Positions 21,255 through 30,638 of a stretch of 64,000 nt of DNA are shown here, piece after piece. Source of the stretch: Tethya wilhelma (Eukaryota; Porifera; Demospongiae; Tethyida; Tethyidae); assembly GCA_964030475.1 (NCBI GenBank), contig CAXIPT010000050.1, positions 62,001 to 126,000 on the forward strand, given 5' to 3'. Under the pieces are notes generated by a model, which was not told the origin of the DNA, ran no database searches, and saw only the letters and a list, made by a program, of their open reading frames with translations. The position numbers and the translations under genes were made by a program. How positions within the stretch are numbered: the first letter of the stretch is position 1; every line of letters starts with the position of its first letter.

Positions 21255-21639
21255 CTAGATCTGTGTGCAGTCTCATTATTTGAGTTTGTCCATGCAACAC
21301 ACTGTTAATTGTTGTCATAATAGCATAATGTATACACGTATAGTACTGTTTATACACATGATATTTGCCAGCTCAGGCTGGCAAATATGGACTTTACATT
21401 ATCATCATCATTATGCGGTAGTTGGTTTAGACAATGAATATTCTTGTGATTTTAGTTATTGTTACCCTACAGTTATAGATCTATTTAACTTCCAAACTGT
21501 AACCACTTTAGAAGTATTACTAAATTTTCATGTTTAATAATAATACCAGCAACTATTTCTGTTGGAAATGGTCATCAAAGTAGTTTGCTCTTTATTATTA
21601 TTAATATCCGGAAATACACAAAACAATTTACAATTATCC

Positions 21640-21717
21640 GGATGTGTGGTTTAGTTGACAGCTGGGAAACAAAAGGACACGTACTCAGGGCTGTTTTGAT
21701 TCATGCAGAAGACAAAA
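21640..21717 (+). other. Putative 5' leader exon of the DED gene (approximate left end)
   Basis: It ends GACAAAA with a GTAAGC donor at 21718. The next acceptor (CACTCTGTTGTGTTGTAG) directly precedes the ATG at 22247, giving a first intron of about 530 bp in the 5' UTR. Confidence 0.4.
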
Positions 21718-22246
21718 GTAAGCTTATAACAGTGAGTCTTTGCTTTACCATAGTAATTATTATGCTTGATTGTTTGTAAAAATACTACACATAGCCTCTA
21801 CTGATAGATCCATTTTTAAGACACATGGCTCAGCCTGACACTATATCGTGAGACAGATATTTTTATGTTAATTGTCAGATGGTGCTGTTTTGCATTTGGT
21901 ACCTTATGGGGTTTGTATTATAAGGATAAACCTTCAGTTCTTAGCACTAGCCTGGCATGCGTGCACATGGGCTAAATTCAGGTAAAAGTCAAAGAGGCTT
22001 TATGCTTGCTCAAAAAGACAAATAAAGTTTTTTTAGGAGTCAGTATAATTATGATTCCACAGCCCATGTATGTATATGTAGTCAGGATGTGTCTCAGACT
22101 GGTTATACATCAGCAAAAACTGAATTCATTTTGCTGTTGTTTATACTGAAAGGTGACCTTCCAAAACCACACACACTACAAAACAAACATCCTGCATGTT
22201 CGTGGCTTTATCAGATGTTTGTACTATCACTCTGTTGTGTTGTAGA

Positions 22247-25200
22247 ATGGCTGGACCAAACAACCAGCAGGAGGAATCTAATGTCCACACAAGATTGTCG
22301 GAAATTGATCAATACAAGACTATCCTTCAGATGAGAAATCTCTGTCTCCTTGCCACTAGTATCCTTCCATACACTCAGGTGTTTGGTAAAGAATCCATCT
22401 ACAATGTGTTGAATCAATTGAAAGAAAAATACACGTATAGACAAGCACTTGAATTGCTCCGAATAATGATGGAATTTGCTGTATTTGCCAAAGATCGTTT
22501 AGCCCGTCTCTCAACAACAATCAATGAAGATGACACTAAGAGAGCTGAAGGTGGTGGAGACTGGAACATTGATGAAGAGCTAGATCCTGTGTCAAATATT
22601 GATTTCTCTTATCAGTGTTTGTTGGTTTTCATAGCGGACAGATTGAATGACGAAGATGCAAAGAAGGTTGCTTATTCTTTGACCGATAAAGAAAGAGGAA
22701 TAGCTGCTGAAAGAATCGCTACAGTACATGATCTAATCTATCAGATGACCCTTACAAGAACAATAGAAGCTGGGAATTATGATAAATTGACAATTTTTGT
22801 GACAAAGTTTAAAGCAGTAGGATTAAGAGCACTGGCTGATGATTTTAAGCAGAAAATTCAAGCTGCTGCTGCAGATGTTGAATTTGAGAGTGAAGATGAA
22901 GCATCAGAGGAACGTCATCGTGAAGGAGGTACATAGAATAATAAATATGTACATACATACAATGTCACATGCAATGCTAAACTGATATAATATGGGTATG
23001 TGAACAGCTAACAACTATAAGAAGTCTTTATTGTTGATTCAGAAGTGTTACTCTTAATTATTGAGCCTCTATCTTCAATCCTAGTTTATACACTTGTTTG
23101 CCAGGCAGCTGCCCATCTCTCCATGCTTGGCTTGGCCAAGGAGTAAAAGTGAAGGGGAGGCAAAAAAAGAAGCTTGATGCTCAAGAAGCAAACGTATTCA
23201 AGTTCGAGGAGCCTTGTATAACCAATAAATGGAGTTGAGAGCATGCTGGTGCTACCTTAGTTTTGTTCCCAGGCTCAGAACTTCTCATGGTGATGCAAAC
23301 TTTTTTGCTACTGACTATCTTTGAAATAAATGTGAAGTGCTTACCATCTGCTGCTGCTGTGAGGACTCCAAGCTGCCAGCAGCCTGGCACTTTTGTCCAA
23401 AACTGCTGTAGTCCACACTATCTTGTAGCATAGTTAATTTTTGCGCGTATTTGTGATCTGTTTGTGCTGCTGTTTGTGGCTTCATTACGTAATGCAATTT
23501 TGAGTTTACTTCTGCTTCCGTGAGAGAGTGCCTTTAATCCTCTTTCTTCTGTTTTGTAGGAAAGAACAGGGTTCTCCCCAGGATGACTTGATCAGAGTGG
23601 TGCCAGGAAAAACATAAAAGCATTATTGTGGTTTTAATTCATTCTTTCAATCAATCAAAGTAGATTTAGCATGACCAAAATAGTGTGGCACCACTCTGAC
23701 AAGCTTTAGGGAGAACCTTGAAAGGGAAGGGGGGGCAGGGGAAGCTAGCATTGTTTTTCATGCAGGCTTCTTCTTCCTTGCATTCATGAGAAATTAAGGA
23801 ACCTGGTAATGAGGCTGGATCCAAACAGAGGAGGTATACGACACACAAGGGTCAATTCTTCAAATCATTTTCTGACTCAGTATGCAAGTGCATGTGACCA
23901 AATCCAGTAGCAAACTGAAGTGGTCACACGATTGGAATACACTAATTGACACTTGAATGCATGTCGTTCCTCCTCTGGGAAGCAAATATGCAATCAGCAT
24001 TGCACCAAGAAGGGAAGGGGAGCCTGGGTACAAAGTTAGACTTACATGTACCATGTTGTTATTCTACTTTGTTTTCAGACTCAACTGAAGCTAGTCGATT
24101 GGTGAGTGCTGGGAAAGATGGCAAAAATGGTATGTTCGTATAGTAATTCTTGTAACGTTCACATAATAATGGTCATTATCCAGAGGAGGGAGGACATGCT
24201 TGACCTTTTGGTAATGAGGTCGCTAATTAGAAATTGCGGTCTGGCATACAGGAGGATTTTTGAAGACTGTAAGCATGATATTCAAACTAAGCACCCTTGC
24301 TTAAATTAGATGTCACTCTATTTTTTCCATTTGGGCTCTCAGTAGGGAATAATTTGGCATGCCAAAAGGTTAATTAACATTCCACTAGCATTCTATAGTC
24401 CTGTAGCAGGAAAACAAAGGCTCTGTGAATGAAAAAAAGAGAAGAAGTCCCCTCTAAATCAATAGTGATAATTTCAGAAAAACCTTCAGAATACTTCAAA
24501 AACCATCGCTTTTGAACCAGTGAGCTCAAGGGTGTCCTCCTCTGCATGGTACATGTACATGCAAGCAAAATAATTTCTAAAATTCGGCAAAGTTCAAACA
24601 CAAGTATTATTATTATTTTTATTTTGCGCCAAATTTTGGAAGATGTACGGACTTATGATGGGATAGATTAGAGTGATAATATTTGCACATAATTCTTTCA
24701 ATGCAGAACTAAGTATAGAAAGACCCCCTGGATATAGGGATCCCCATGGTATGTAATTTCAATATGTATCATTGTGTAAAACCACTAGAGTTCAGCTGGT
24801 TTGAGAATGCTGCGGAAGTGAGTTAATAACCATACTTTTTCTATGGGAAAAAATAGCTAACCTTTGATTGGTAAGGTGCAGAAAGCTGAAAAGCAACCAA
24901 AAGGACGGAGAGATCGAGCGCTTTCCAATGATGCTTGAAATTTTGAAATCGGTTGGGTTTTTCTACCACATTCTCAAACCTGATGGACTTTAGCATCAGT
25001 TTATTAATTTGCATAACATTCTTACAATACAGATAGGTTGTATTCATTTATTATGTATATATATATTATACAGATAAAAATAGATGTGATTGCAAATGTA
25101 CACCGCAAACAAAGCGCCTTTGCTGCTGCTTTGGTATTTCCACCTTGATCATAACTTTAATAATCCTTCTCGGAGCTCTGTCGAGCGATCTGTATTATTC

Positions 25201-26119
25201 AGTTGGACGTTCTCCTAGTGTTCAAGGTGAATCTTTCAATCTTTATCGAAATACCACATACCTTGCTTTCAACAAAGGAATTGATACGACCTTCAATGAG
25301 AAGGTATCGTTCAATGTTACACCTCAGGGTGAAAGTCAAGACTTCGATGTGCACATCTGTCAAGTGGATTGTACAATTAATGAACCTTTAACTACAACTA
25401 AACAGCTTTACTACAGTCAAACTGTGAGTGCCAAAACACACAGATATAGGGAACTAGCTCAGTTTACATCCTACATGGACTATCATGGCCAGCCTGCTCT
25501 TGTAAGTGTCTACATGCTTGCTGGTTCGAATCTTTCAATTTCCGCAAACTTCTCTCGTCAAGATCCTTCAAATGTGCCATCCTTTTCTCTTCTTCTCTTT
25601 AACAGCATCACAAGCTGTAGGAACTTTTTTTATGAAAGTTCAGGGCCTGCCGTCAACGCTGTCAAAAACTTCACATTCAACAGTGGCAATGATCCCACAC
25701 CTGTCTTATATACCGCAGATTCTGATAGCTACTATTGTGGTGTGTGGGACATCTTTCCCATCGAAGCTACAGCCTCTAGTTTCACCTTTGAGTACGAAAT
25801 CACATCAGTTGTTCTCTCTTATGACATTTCGTACTATTTGGATCAAACGCCTTCGGTGTGTTCCCAGTATGGAACAGGTTATAGCTCATTCAATGTAGTC
25901 CTGAAAAGGAATTTGTTTCACAAAGCTAAGGTTTGTCTTTTGTTTTACCAAAGTTTCAATACTAGTGTGAATATTTTTGTAAATGGCGATGTTGTTGTCG
26001 CTAAAACAAAGAATCTTGGTTTTATTTTTTCTACTTCGATTTTAGTTCTTGGATGTATTTTGATTGTTGGAATTATTGTTAGTCTTTGTTTGTATTTGTG
26101 TTGGAAGATTTGTTGTTAG
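22247..26119 (+). CDS. DED-like two-pass membrane protein, 606 aa
   Basis: Model: 22247-22928, 24079-24129, 24707-24748, 25074-26119; every intron is phase 1. Residues 1-100 form a helical, possibly DED-like domain. Residues about 118-205 match the death effector pattern (LLVFIADRLNDEDAKKVAYS, then NYDKLTIFVTKFKAVGLRALADDF). Two mini-exons form a linker. A cysteine cluster (CDCKC...CCC) precedes TM1 (about 280-300). An extracellular loop of about 270 residues with several NxS/T sequons and paired cysteines follows, then TM2 (about 574-600) and a very short tail ending WKICC. Topology is probably N-in/C-in. The membrane module resembles those of the caspase-like genes at 41939 and 50151. Inferred role: a receptor that recruits death-fold partners. 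Confidence 0.75.
23258..23812. repeat. Foldback element in DED gene intron 1 (approximate ends)
   Basis: Ends resemble the MITE family 1 terminus (GTTCCCAGGCTCAG...CTTCTCATG against the reverse complement of CATGAGAAATTAAGGAACCTG). An inner inverted pair is formed by GGGTTCTCCCCAGGATGACT and AAGCTTTAGGGAGAACC with AGTGGTGCCA/TGGCACCACT. Confidence 0.5.
25074..26119 (+). CDS. TM1-ectodomain-TM2 exon of the DED protein
   Basis: One exon carries the whole membrane module (348 residues), as in the caspase-like paralogues. The ectodomain has the order: N-terminal beta-rich part, a YMLAGSNLSISANF element (compare YLVQDSTVNFEL in the gene at 37303), an LLLFNS element (compare IELFEN), an aromatic DSYYCGV-type strand, and a final KVCLLFY strand before TM2. 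These parallels are seen by eye; homology is likely but not tested. Confidence 0.6.
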
Positions 26120-26215
26120 TATTAGAATGTAATTTTGATTGCATCATTATAAATTTTATTTATAGACATCCGCTGGGCGGGGCGATTCAACACGTGGAGC
26201 GAGCCTAAAATTAAA

Positions 26216-26374
26216 ATGGCAACTAGAGCAGATCCAAATCAAATCAAGACAGAAAGTCCGTTCACCAGTGAGCCAAAGGGTTCCACTGAGGAAGAAACTT
26301 CAGACTCTATTCAATATACAACATTTGTGAAGAATTTTCCTCGTCTTGTGAATGCCTTGAAGTGTTTTGTATTT
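26216..26374 (+). pseudogene. Truncated start of the CARD-like gene
   Basis: An ATG with about 50 codons nearly identical to 26547 onward, then a break at about 26372 into the second repeat unit and an immediate stop. It keeps the promoter but encodes only the first helices. Confidence 0.7.
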
Positions 26375-26506
26375 TAGTTCTTGGATGTATTTTGATTGTT
26401 GGAATTATTGTTAGTCTTTGTTTGTATTTGTGTTGGAAGATTTGTTGTTAGTATTAGAATGTAATTTTGATTGCATCATTATAAATTTTATTTATAGACA
26501 TCCGCT

Positions 26507-26528
26507 GGGCGGGGCTAATCAACACGTG
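26507..26528. promoter_or_regulatory. GC-box (GGGCGGGG) and E-box (CACGTG) before the CARD-like gene
   Basis: Both motifs lie 19-40 bp upstream of the ATG at 26547 and are also present in the duplicated promoter at about 26176-26197. Role is inferred from consensus only. Confidence 0.4.
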
Positions 26529-26546
26529 GAGCGAGCCTAAAATAAA

Positions 26547-28022
26547 ATGGCAGCTAGAGCAGATCCAAATCAAATCAAGACAGAAAATCCGTTCACCAAT
26601 GAGCCAAAGGGCTCAACTGAGGAAGAAACTTCAGACTCTATTCAATATACAACATTTGTGAAGAATTTCCCTCGTCTTGTGAATGCCTTGAAGTCTTTTG
26701 TGGGTCAAGTTGCCGTCGAAGCGTTTTCTAGACAAATGATCAGTGATGGCAACCTTTCCAACGCTTCAAACGGCAACAAAGACGGGTACCAACGAGCCAG
26801 TGAGTTGCTCCAAGTGATAATGACCAGGATAAAAGATGACACTTCTCACTATGACAAGTTTGTGAGTATTATCCGCGAGTTAAGGTTCACCGAGCTTGCT
26901 GACGAGCTAAAGGCAGCTATTCCTGTCCCTCCCGCCCCACCTGAACCTGAGAGTCCTCCAGGAGCAGAGAAACCCTTCGCCCCTCTTGGTTTTCAATGTC
27001 CCTGTGGAAACTGTAGCATGGAAGCTTTTTTCGAAGATAAATTGAAATGTCCTAGATTTAGAACGGAAGCGTTTCCACATCTCAAAGTGGACTTCCTGGC
27101 CAGAGACGATAAGGAAACACTCGACCATCAGCTAATTGACGACGCTAATAAGATCATTAGAGAGTTTCAAAAGCTTTTACGAGCCGTTTTCAAGTCTTTA
27201 CAAAATAACGAAGTTCAAGTACAAAAACTCAAAGAAACAGTGTTTTTTTCAGCCGGAGAGGGTGGTGCTAAAGCCATTCAAACTTCACATGGTGTGGAAC
27301 TGCGAAAATTTACCACTGTATCTGACGTTCAGTTCTTTCTGATTCAATACAAGTACATCTCATTCATCAACTACGGAATCTTGGAAGAAATAATTGACAA
27401 TCATTGCCAAGATTGTCAAGCTGATGTCGATAAGTATCTTATAAAATTCCAAAGTTTTGCGAGAAGAAACGTGTTCGAAGTACCCTCTGATATTCTCAGC
27501 TTATGTTCCTCTGTCGAGCATCTTCTCGTGGTTAAAGTAAATGATGAAATATGGTTTGGTGCTGAACGGGACACACCTAACTCTCTCTTCACATTGAACG
27601 GCATCCGAGCTGTAGAAATCAAAATTGCTGAAGTGATTGAACACAATCGACGGTTTATTCATCTAGTAGACATCGGCAAGGGGTGCTTACAGCTGTCGTA
27701 TATGATTGGTCCATGTTACCCAAAATCTATTTTTCCCCTCAAAGATTCGCAACTGAGCGAGTTAAAAAGTCGTGGTGTTACAGTCATACACCAGCCAAAG
27801 GTAGCCTCATCCCCAAGCCCTTCCCTCCCTGTAACCAAGACTACACCATCAGTACAACCAGCATCATTGCCACCAGAACCGTTGGAACCCTCAAAATCAC
27901 TACCATTAGTGCCTGTAGATACATCAGTACCAGTAGAACCTAAAGCTTCAAAATCAGAAGGATCTCAACCAGCACCCAGTTTGGATCCGAAGCAAACTGA
28001 TAGGGCCCAGTCAAGTACATGA
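26547..28022 (+). CDS. CARD-like protein with sponge-type C-terminal domain, 491 aa
   Basis: A single exon. Residues about 34-128 fit a CARD or other death-fold pattern: FPRLVNALKSFVGQVAVEAF, then ASELLQVIMTRI, then YDKFVSIIRELRFTELADEL. A Pro-rich spacer leads to a CPCGNC cysteine motif (about 150) and a domain of about 230 residues with helical LIQYKYISFINYGILEEIID and KFQSFARRNVFEVPSD motifs followed by beta-strands. From memory, similar domains recur in sponge and cnidarian death-fold proteins; that is recollection, not a search. The last 90 residues are Pro/Ser-rich and disordered. Probable cytosolic adaptor. Neighbouring partial copies at 26216 and 28847-29690 show local duplication. 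Confidence 0.65.
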   Translation: MAARADPNQIKTENPFTNEPKGSTEEETSDSIQYTTFVKNFPRLVNALKSFVGQVAVEAFSRQMISDGNLSNASNGNKDGYQRASELLQVIMTRIKDDTSHYDKFVSIIRELRFTELADELKAAIPVPPAPPEPESPPGAEKPFAPLGFQCPCGNCSMEAFFEDKLKCPRFRTEAFPHLKVDFLARDDKETLDHQLIDDANKIIREFQKLLRAVFKSLQNNEVQVQKLKETVFFSAGEGGAKAIQTSHGVELRKFTTVSDVQFFLIQYKYISFINYGILEEIIDNHCQDCQADVDKYLIKFQSFARRNVFEVPSDILSLCSSVEHLLVVKVNDEIWFGAERDTPNSLFTLNGIRAVEIKIAEVIEHNRRFIHLVDIGKGCLQLSYMIGPCYPKSIFPLKDSQLSELKSRGVTVIHQPKVASSPSPSLPVTKTTPSVQPASLPPEPLEPSKSLPLVPVDTSVPVEPKASKSEGSQPAPSLDPKQTDRAQSST

Positions 28023-28676
28023 CTGATTTGCTGTTTGTATATAATTATAAGATGATGTTCATGTCCTTACTAAGGAGCACTGTTATGAAAGTGGCATGTA
28101 TACACTTTTTGTCATTTGTATTTTGTGCAAATTTTTTATTACCATTATATACATCTCAGCTATGTATGCGGTGCAGATAGAATTCCCCGGAAATGGAAAT
28201 CCAGCGAGATTGAGTATGTGTTACAAATTTTTACAGATACTAACGTTTGATATTAATTTTTTGCGGATTGCTCCAGAAACATTCCCGTAAAAATTTACTT
28301 TTTTTAGGAGCAAATTGTAATGAATATCATTAAGTTGGTCCCTACACTCTACAAGCCACTTCACCACATCATGTGTAGACATATAAACCACACATAGCTA
28401 TGTGTGCAGCATGTATATACTTCATGCTGTAAAGTCCTGGCTCCTCCTCATATACTACTGTGCTAAGATTAATAACACTTTGGCTGCAATAACTTCCAAT
28501 AAAATAGCAAAATTTAATACCAGCTAGTAAAATACATAGAATCTACATCCGCAAAAAAAAAAAAAAGTACTTGCAAAAATATTAAGGTATGCTTCAATGA
28601 AAATCATAGAAAAACTAAAAACTAAAATGATGTATAAAATGTGAACAATTTGAACTGGTCTAAATCTACACACACT

Positions 28677-29714
28677 GCTAGCCTGGCCTTATCATGAGCT
28701 ATCTTTTGGTACCAAAAGGTTGGATCTACATAGCTTCCTCAGATGCTGTGCACTTTTCAATGAATTTCTTTGCATCCGGAATCCCATCCACATCCTAGCA
28801 CTATAATAGATACTTCAAAGTCCCCACCACACTGCAAGAAACTTCAGACTCTATTCAATATATAATGCTTGTGAAGAATTTTCCCCGTTTAGTCAATACC
28901 TTGAAGTCTGTTGTGGGTCAAGTGGCTGTCGAAGCGTTTTCAAGACAAATGATCAGTGATGGTAATTAACCTTTCCAATGCTTCAAATGGCTATAAAGAC
29001 GGGTACCAACGAGCCAGTGAATTGCTGCAAGTGATAGTGACCAGGATAAAAGATGATCCTTCTCAGGTTCAGCGAGCTTGCTGATGAACTAAAGGCTATT
29101 CCTGTCCCTCCCGTGCCACCTGAGCCTAAAAGTCCTCCAGGAGCACCAAAACCCGTCGCCCCTCTTGGGTAAGAGGAGCCCAGGTACTTCATGAAGCTAG
29201 CCTGGCCTTATCATGAGCTATCTTTTGGTACCAAAAGGTTGGATCTACATAGCTTCCTCAGATGCTGTGCACTTTTCAATGAATTTCTTTGCATCCGGAA
29301 TCCCATCCACATCCTAGCACTATAATAGATACTTCAAAGTCCCCACCACACTGCAAGAAACTTCAGACTCTATTCAATATATAATGCTTGTGAAGAATTT
29401 TCCCCGTTTAGTCAATACCTTGAAGTCTGTTGTGGGTCAAGTGGCTGTCGAAGCGTTTTCAAGACAAATGATCAGTGATGGTAATTAACCTTTCCAATGC
29501 TTCAAATGGCTATAAAGACGGGTACCAACGAGCCAGTGAATTGCTGCAAGTGATAGTGACCAGGATAAAAGATGATCCTTCTCAGGTTCAGCGAGCTTGC
29601 TGATGAACTAAAGGCTATTCCTGTCCCTCCCGTGCCACCTGAGCCTAAAAGTCCTCCAGGAGCACCAAAACCCGTCGCCCCTCTTGGGTAAGAGGAGCCC
29701 AGGTACTTCATGAT
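28677..29714 (+). pseudogene. Two tandem 519-bp units with CARD-like gene fragments
   Basis: 28677-29195 and 29196-29714 appear identical. Each carries a piece homologous to 26626-26990 of the CARD-like gene. An insertion after GATGG (TAATT in place of C) shifts the frame and creates a stop, and a stretch before CTTGCTGATGAACT is deleted. The right end of both units includes GGTACTTCATGA from the adjacent GTPase fragment, so the duplication happened after the two pieces were joined. The span 28023-28676 shows no gene. Confidence 0.85.
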
Positions 29715-29792
29715 AGAATCTATCATTCACAAATCGTTGAACCAGACTAGTCTTTCCCACTTTGGAATGTCCAAGGATGACAATTTTTCGTG

Positions 29793-29796
<4 letters not shown>
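29707..29796 (-). pseudogene. P-loop (G1) exon fragment of a Ras/Rho-like GTPase, inverted
   Basis: On the minus strand this reads RKIVILGHSKVGKTSLVQRF then VNDRFYHEVP: beta-1, a Walker A motif GHSKVGKT (GxxxxGKT) and the start of switch I, exactly the N-terminal signature of the Ras superfamily. It has no start codon of its own and runs into the CT/GA microsatellite at its 5' side and CARD pseudogene sequence at its 3' side. The matching C-terminal half is on the opposite strand at 29845. Confidence 0.75.

Positions 29797-29843
<47 letters not shown>
29794..29843. repeat. (CT)n microsatellite between two GTPase halves
   Basis: About 25 CT dinucleotides. On the plus strand they could act as a pyrimidine tract for the following exon. 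Such runs are also frequent sites of assembly misjoins. Confidence 0.9.
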
Positions 29844-29844
<1 letters not shown>

Positions 29845-29847
<3 letters not shown>

Positions 29848-30150
29848 ATTCTCTTAGCGGGAAACAAGAAAGATCTGTTAAGCAAAGGAAGGAAACAGAT
29901 GACTACCTCTGAGAGCGGTGTGGAGGGGTTGGAAAGTGACGAAGAATCAAGTGACAAAGTGACAATTTCACTAAGAGCAATATGCCATTTTATCGAACAA
30001 CAGAAGCACAAGAACTATAAGTTTTTGCCACCAAAGGAGTGCAGCTCTTTAACTGGAGAAAGTGTCGATGATGTGTTCATGTCTATGGCAGCTGCACTTG
30101 CTGACGTACCAGTTGGTGACAGGAAGACAGCTCCTTGTACAGCTCTGTGA
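29845..30150 (+). CDS. C-terminal exon of a Ras/Rho-like small GTPase (partial)
   Basis: It reads PILLAGNKKDL (G4 motif NKxD), a 45-residue acidic/Ser insertion, then PKECSSLTGESVDDVF (G5, compare the usual CSAxTGxxVxxVF) and ends CTAL-stop, a CaaX box expected to be geranylgeranylated. G2 and G3 are absent. The long reading frame from 29710 runs through the CT repeat and is not credible upstream of 29845. An AATAAA signal lies at 30192. Whether the gene is functional depends on the missing exons. Confidence 0.65.
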
Positions 30151-30413
30151 CTCAGGGTTTTTTTATATGCTGTAAAAAATAGGATAATGATAATAAAGAA
30201 TATTTATGTTATTAATTTTTTGCTAATTTTCTGTACCAGCATTATAAAATTCTTGGAATGTTTCAATTGTGCTTGTTGGTCTATTATGACAATAATGTGG
30301 CTATGTTTGTAAGTGTTCTAAAAATAAAGTAATAAATATGTCATAACAAGGCAGTTCAAAGCAACGTCCACGTGGTCAAGTGTTTTCTATTAGCAGAGTC
30401 TTGGAAATAACCA

Positions 30414-30424
30414 GGGACTTTCCC
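30414..30424. promoter_or_regulatory. NF-kB-like site (GGGACTTTCCC)
   Basis: Exact match to the classical kB core, about 215-225 bp upstream of the ATG at 30639. A second site follows within 55 bp. Confidence 0.55.
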
Positions 30425-30467
30425 TGGTATAACGTCACCTATGTAGAGTAGCTTGGGGAAACATCTA

Positions 30468-30478
30468 GGGAATTTCCC
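30468..30478. promoter_or_regulatory. NF-kB-like site (GGGAATTTCCC)
   Basis: Palindromic kB consensus, about 160-170 bp upstream of the same ATG. Flanks are G-rich (CAGGGGG). The two sites sit roughly five helical turns apart. Confidence 0.55.
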
Positions 30479-30638
30479 AGGGGGCTACACTATACTCTGG
30501 GCCTCCAACTCTCATGTATAAAGCAAACGATCGAAATCCCAAAAAGCAGAAAGCAAACGGCAAGAAATCATTTGGAGATCAACAATAAGTTGGAAATTTT
30601 AATTACAAAATTCTATCAGCAATTTCTTTACCCAAACA

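Larger units (their letters stand above)
20550..22332 (+). repeat. 1,783-bp direct duplication, copy 2
   Basis: Same sequence as 12401-14183. This copy continues without a break into the complete DED gene, so its right end is probably ancestral, whereas the left end of copy 1 is ancestral for the kelch gene. Identity implies either a very recent event or an assembly duplication of one haplotype. Confidence 0.9.
26040..26703 (+). repeat. 332-bp tandem duplication spanning a gene junction
   Basis: 26040-26371 and 26372-26703 are near-identical (offset 332, drifting to 331). Each unit contains the 3' end of the DED gene (TM2, stop, 3' UTR) and the promoter plus first 50 codons of the CARD-like gene. 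Confidence 0.85.

Noticed and set aside
23568..23590. Exon starting GAAAGAACAGG in the DED gene
   Set aside because: It has an acceptor but meets an in-frame stop within ten codons; the path through 24079-24129 keeps the frame.
29710..29844. Start of a GTPase ORF at 29710
   Set aside because: The frame reads antisense P-loop sequence and then a Ser/Leu repeat from the CT tract; only the part from about 29845 is GTPase-like.
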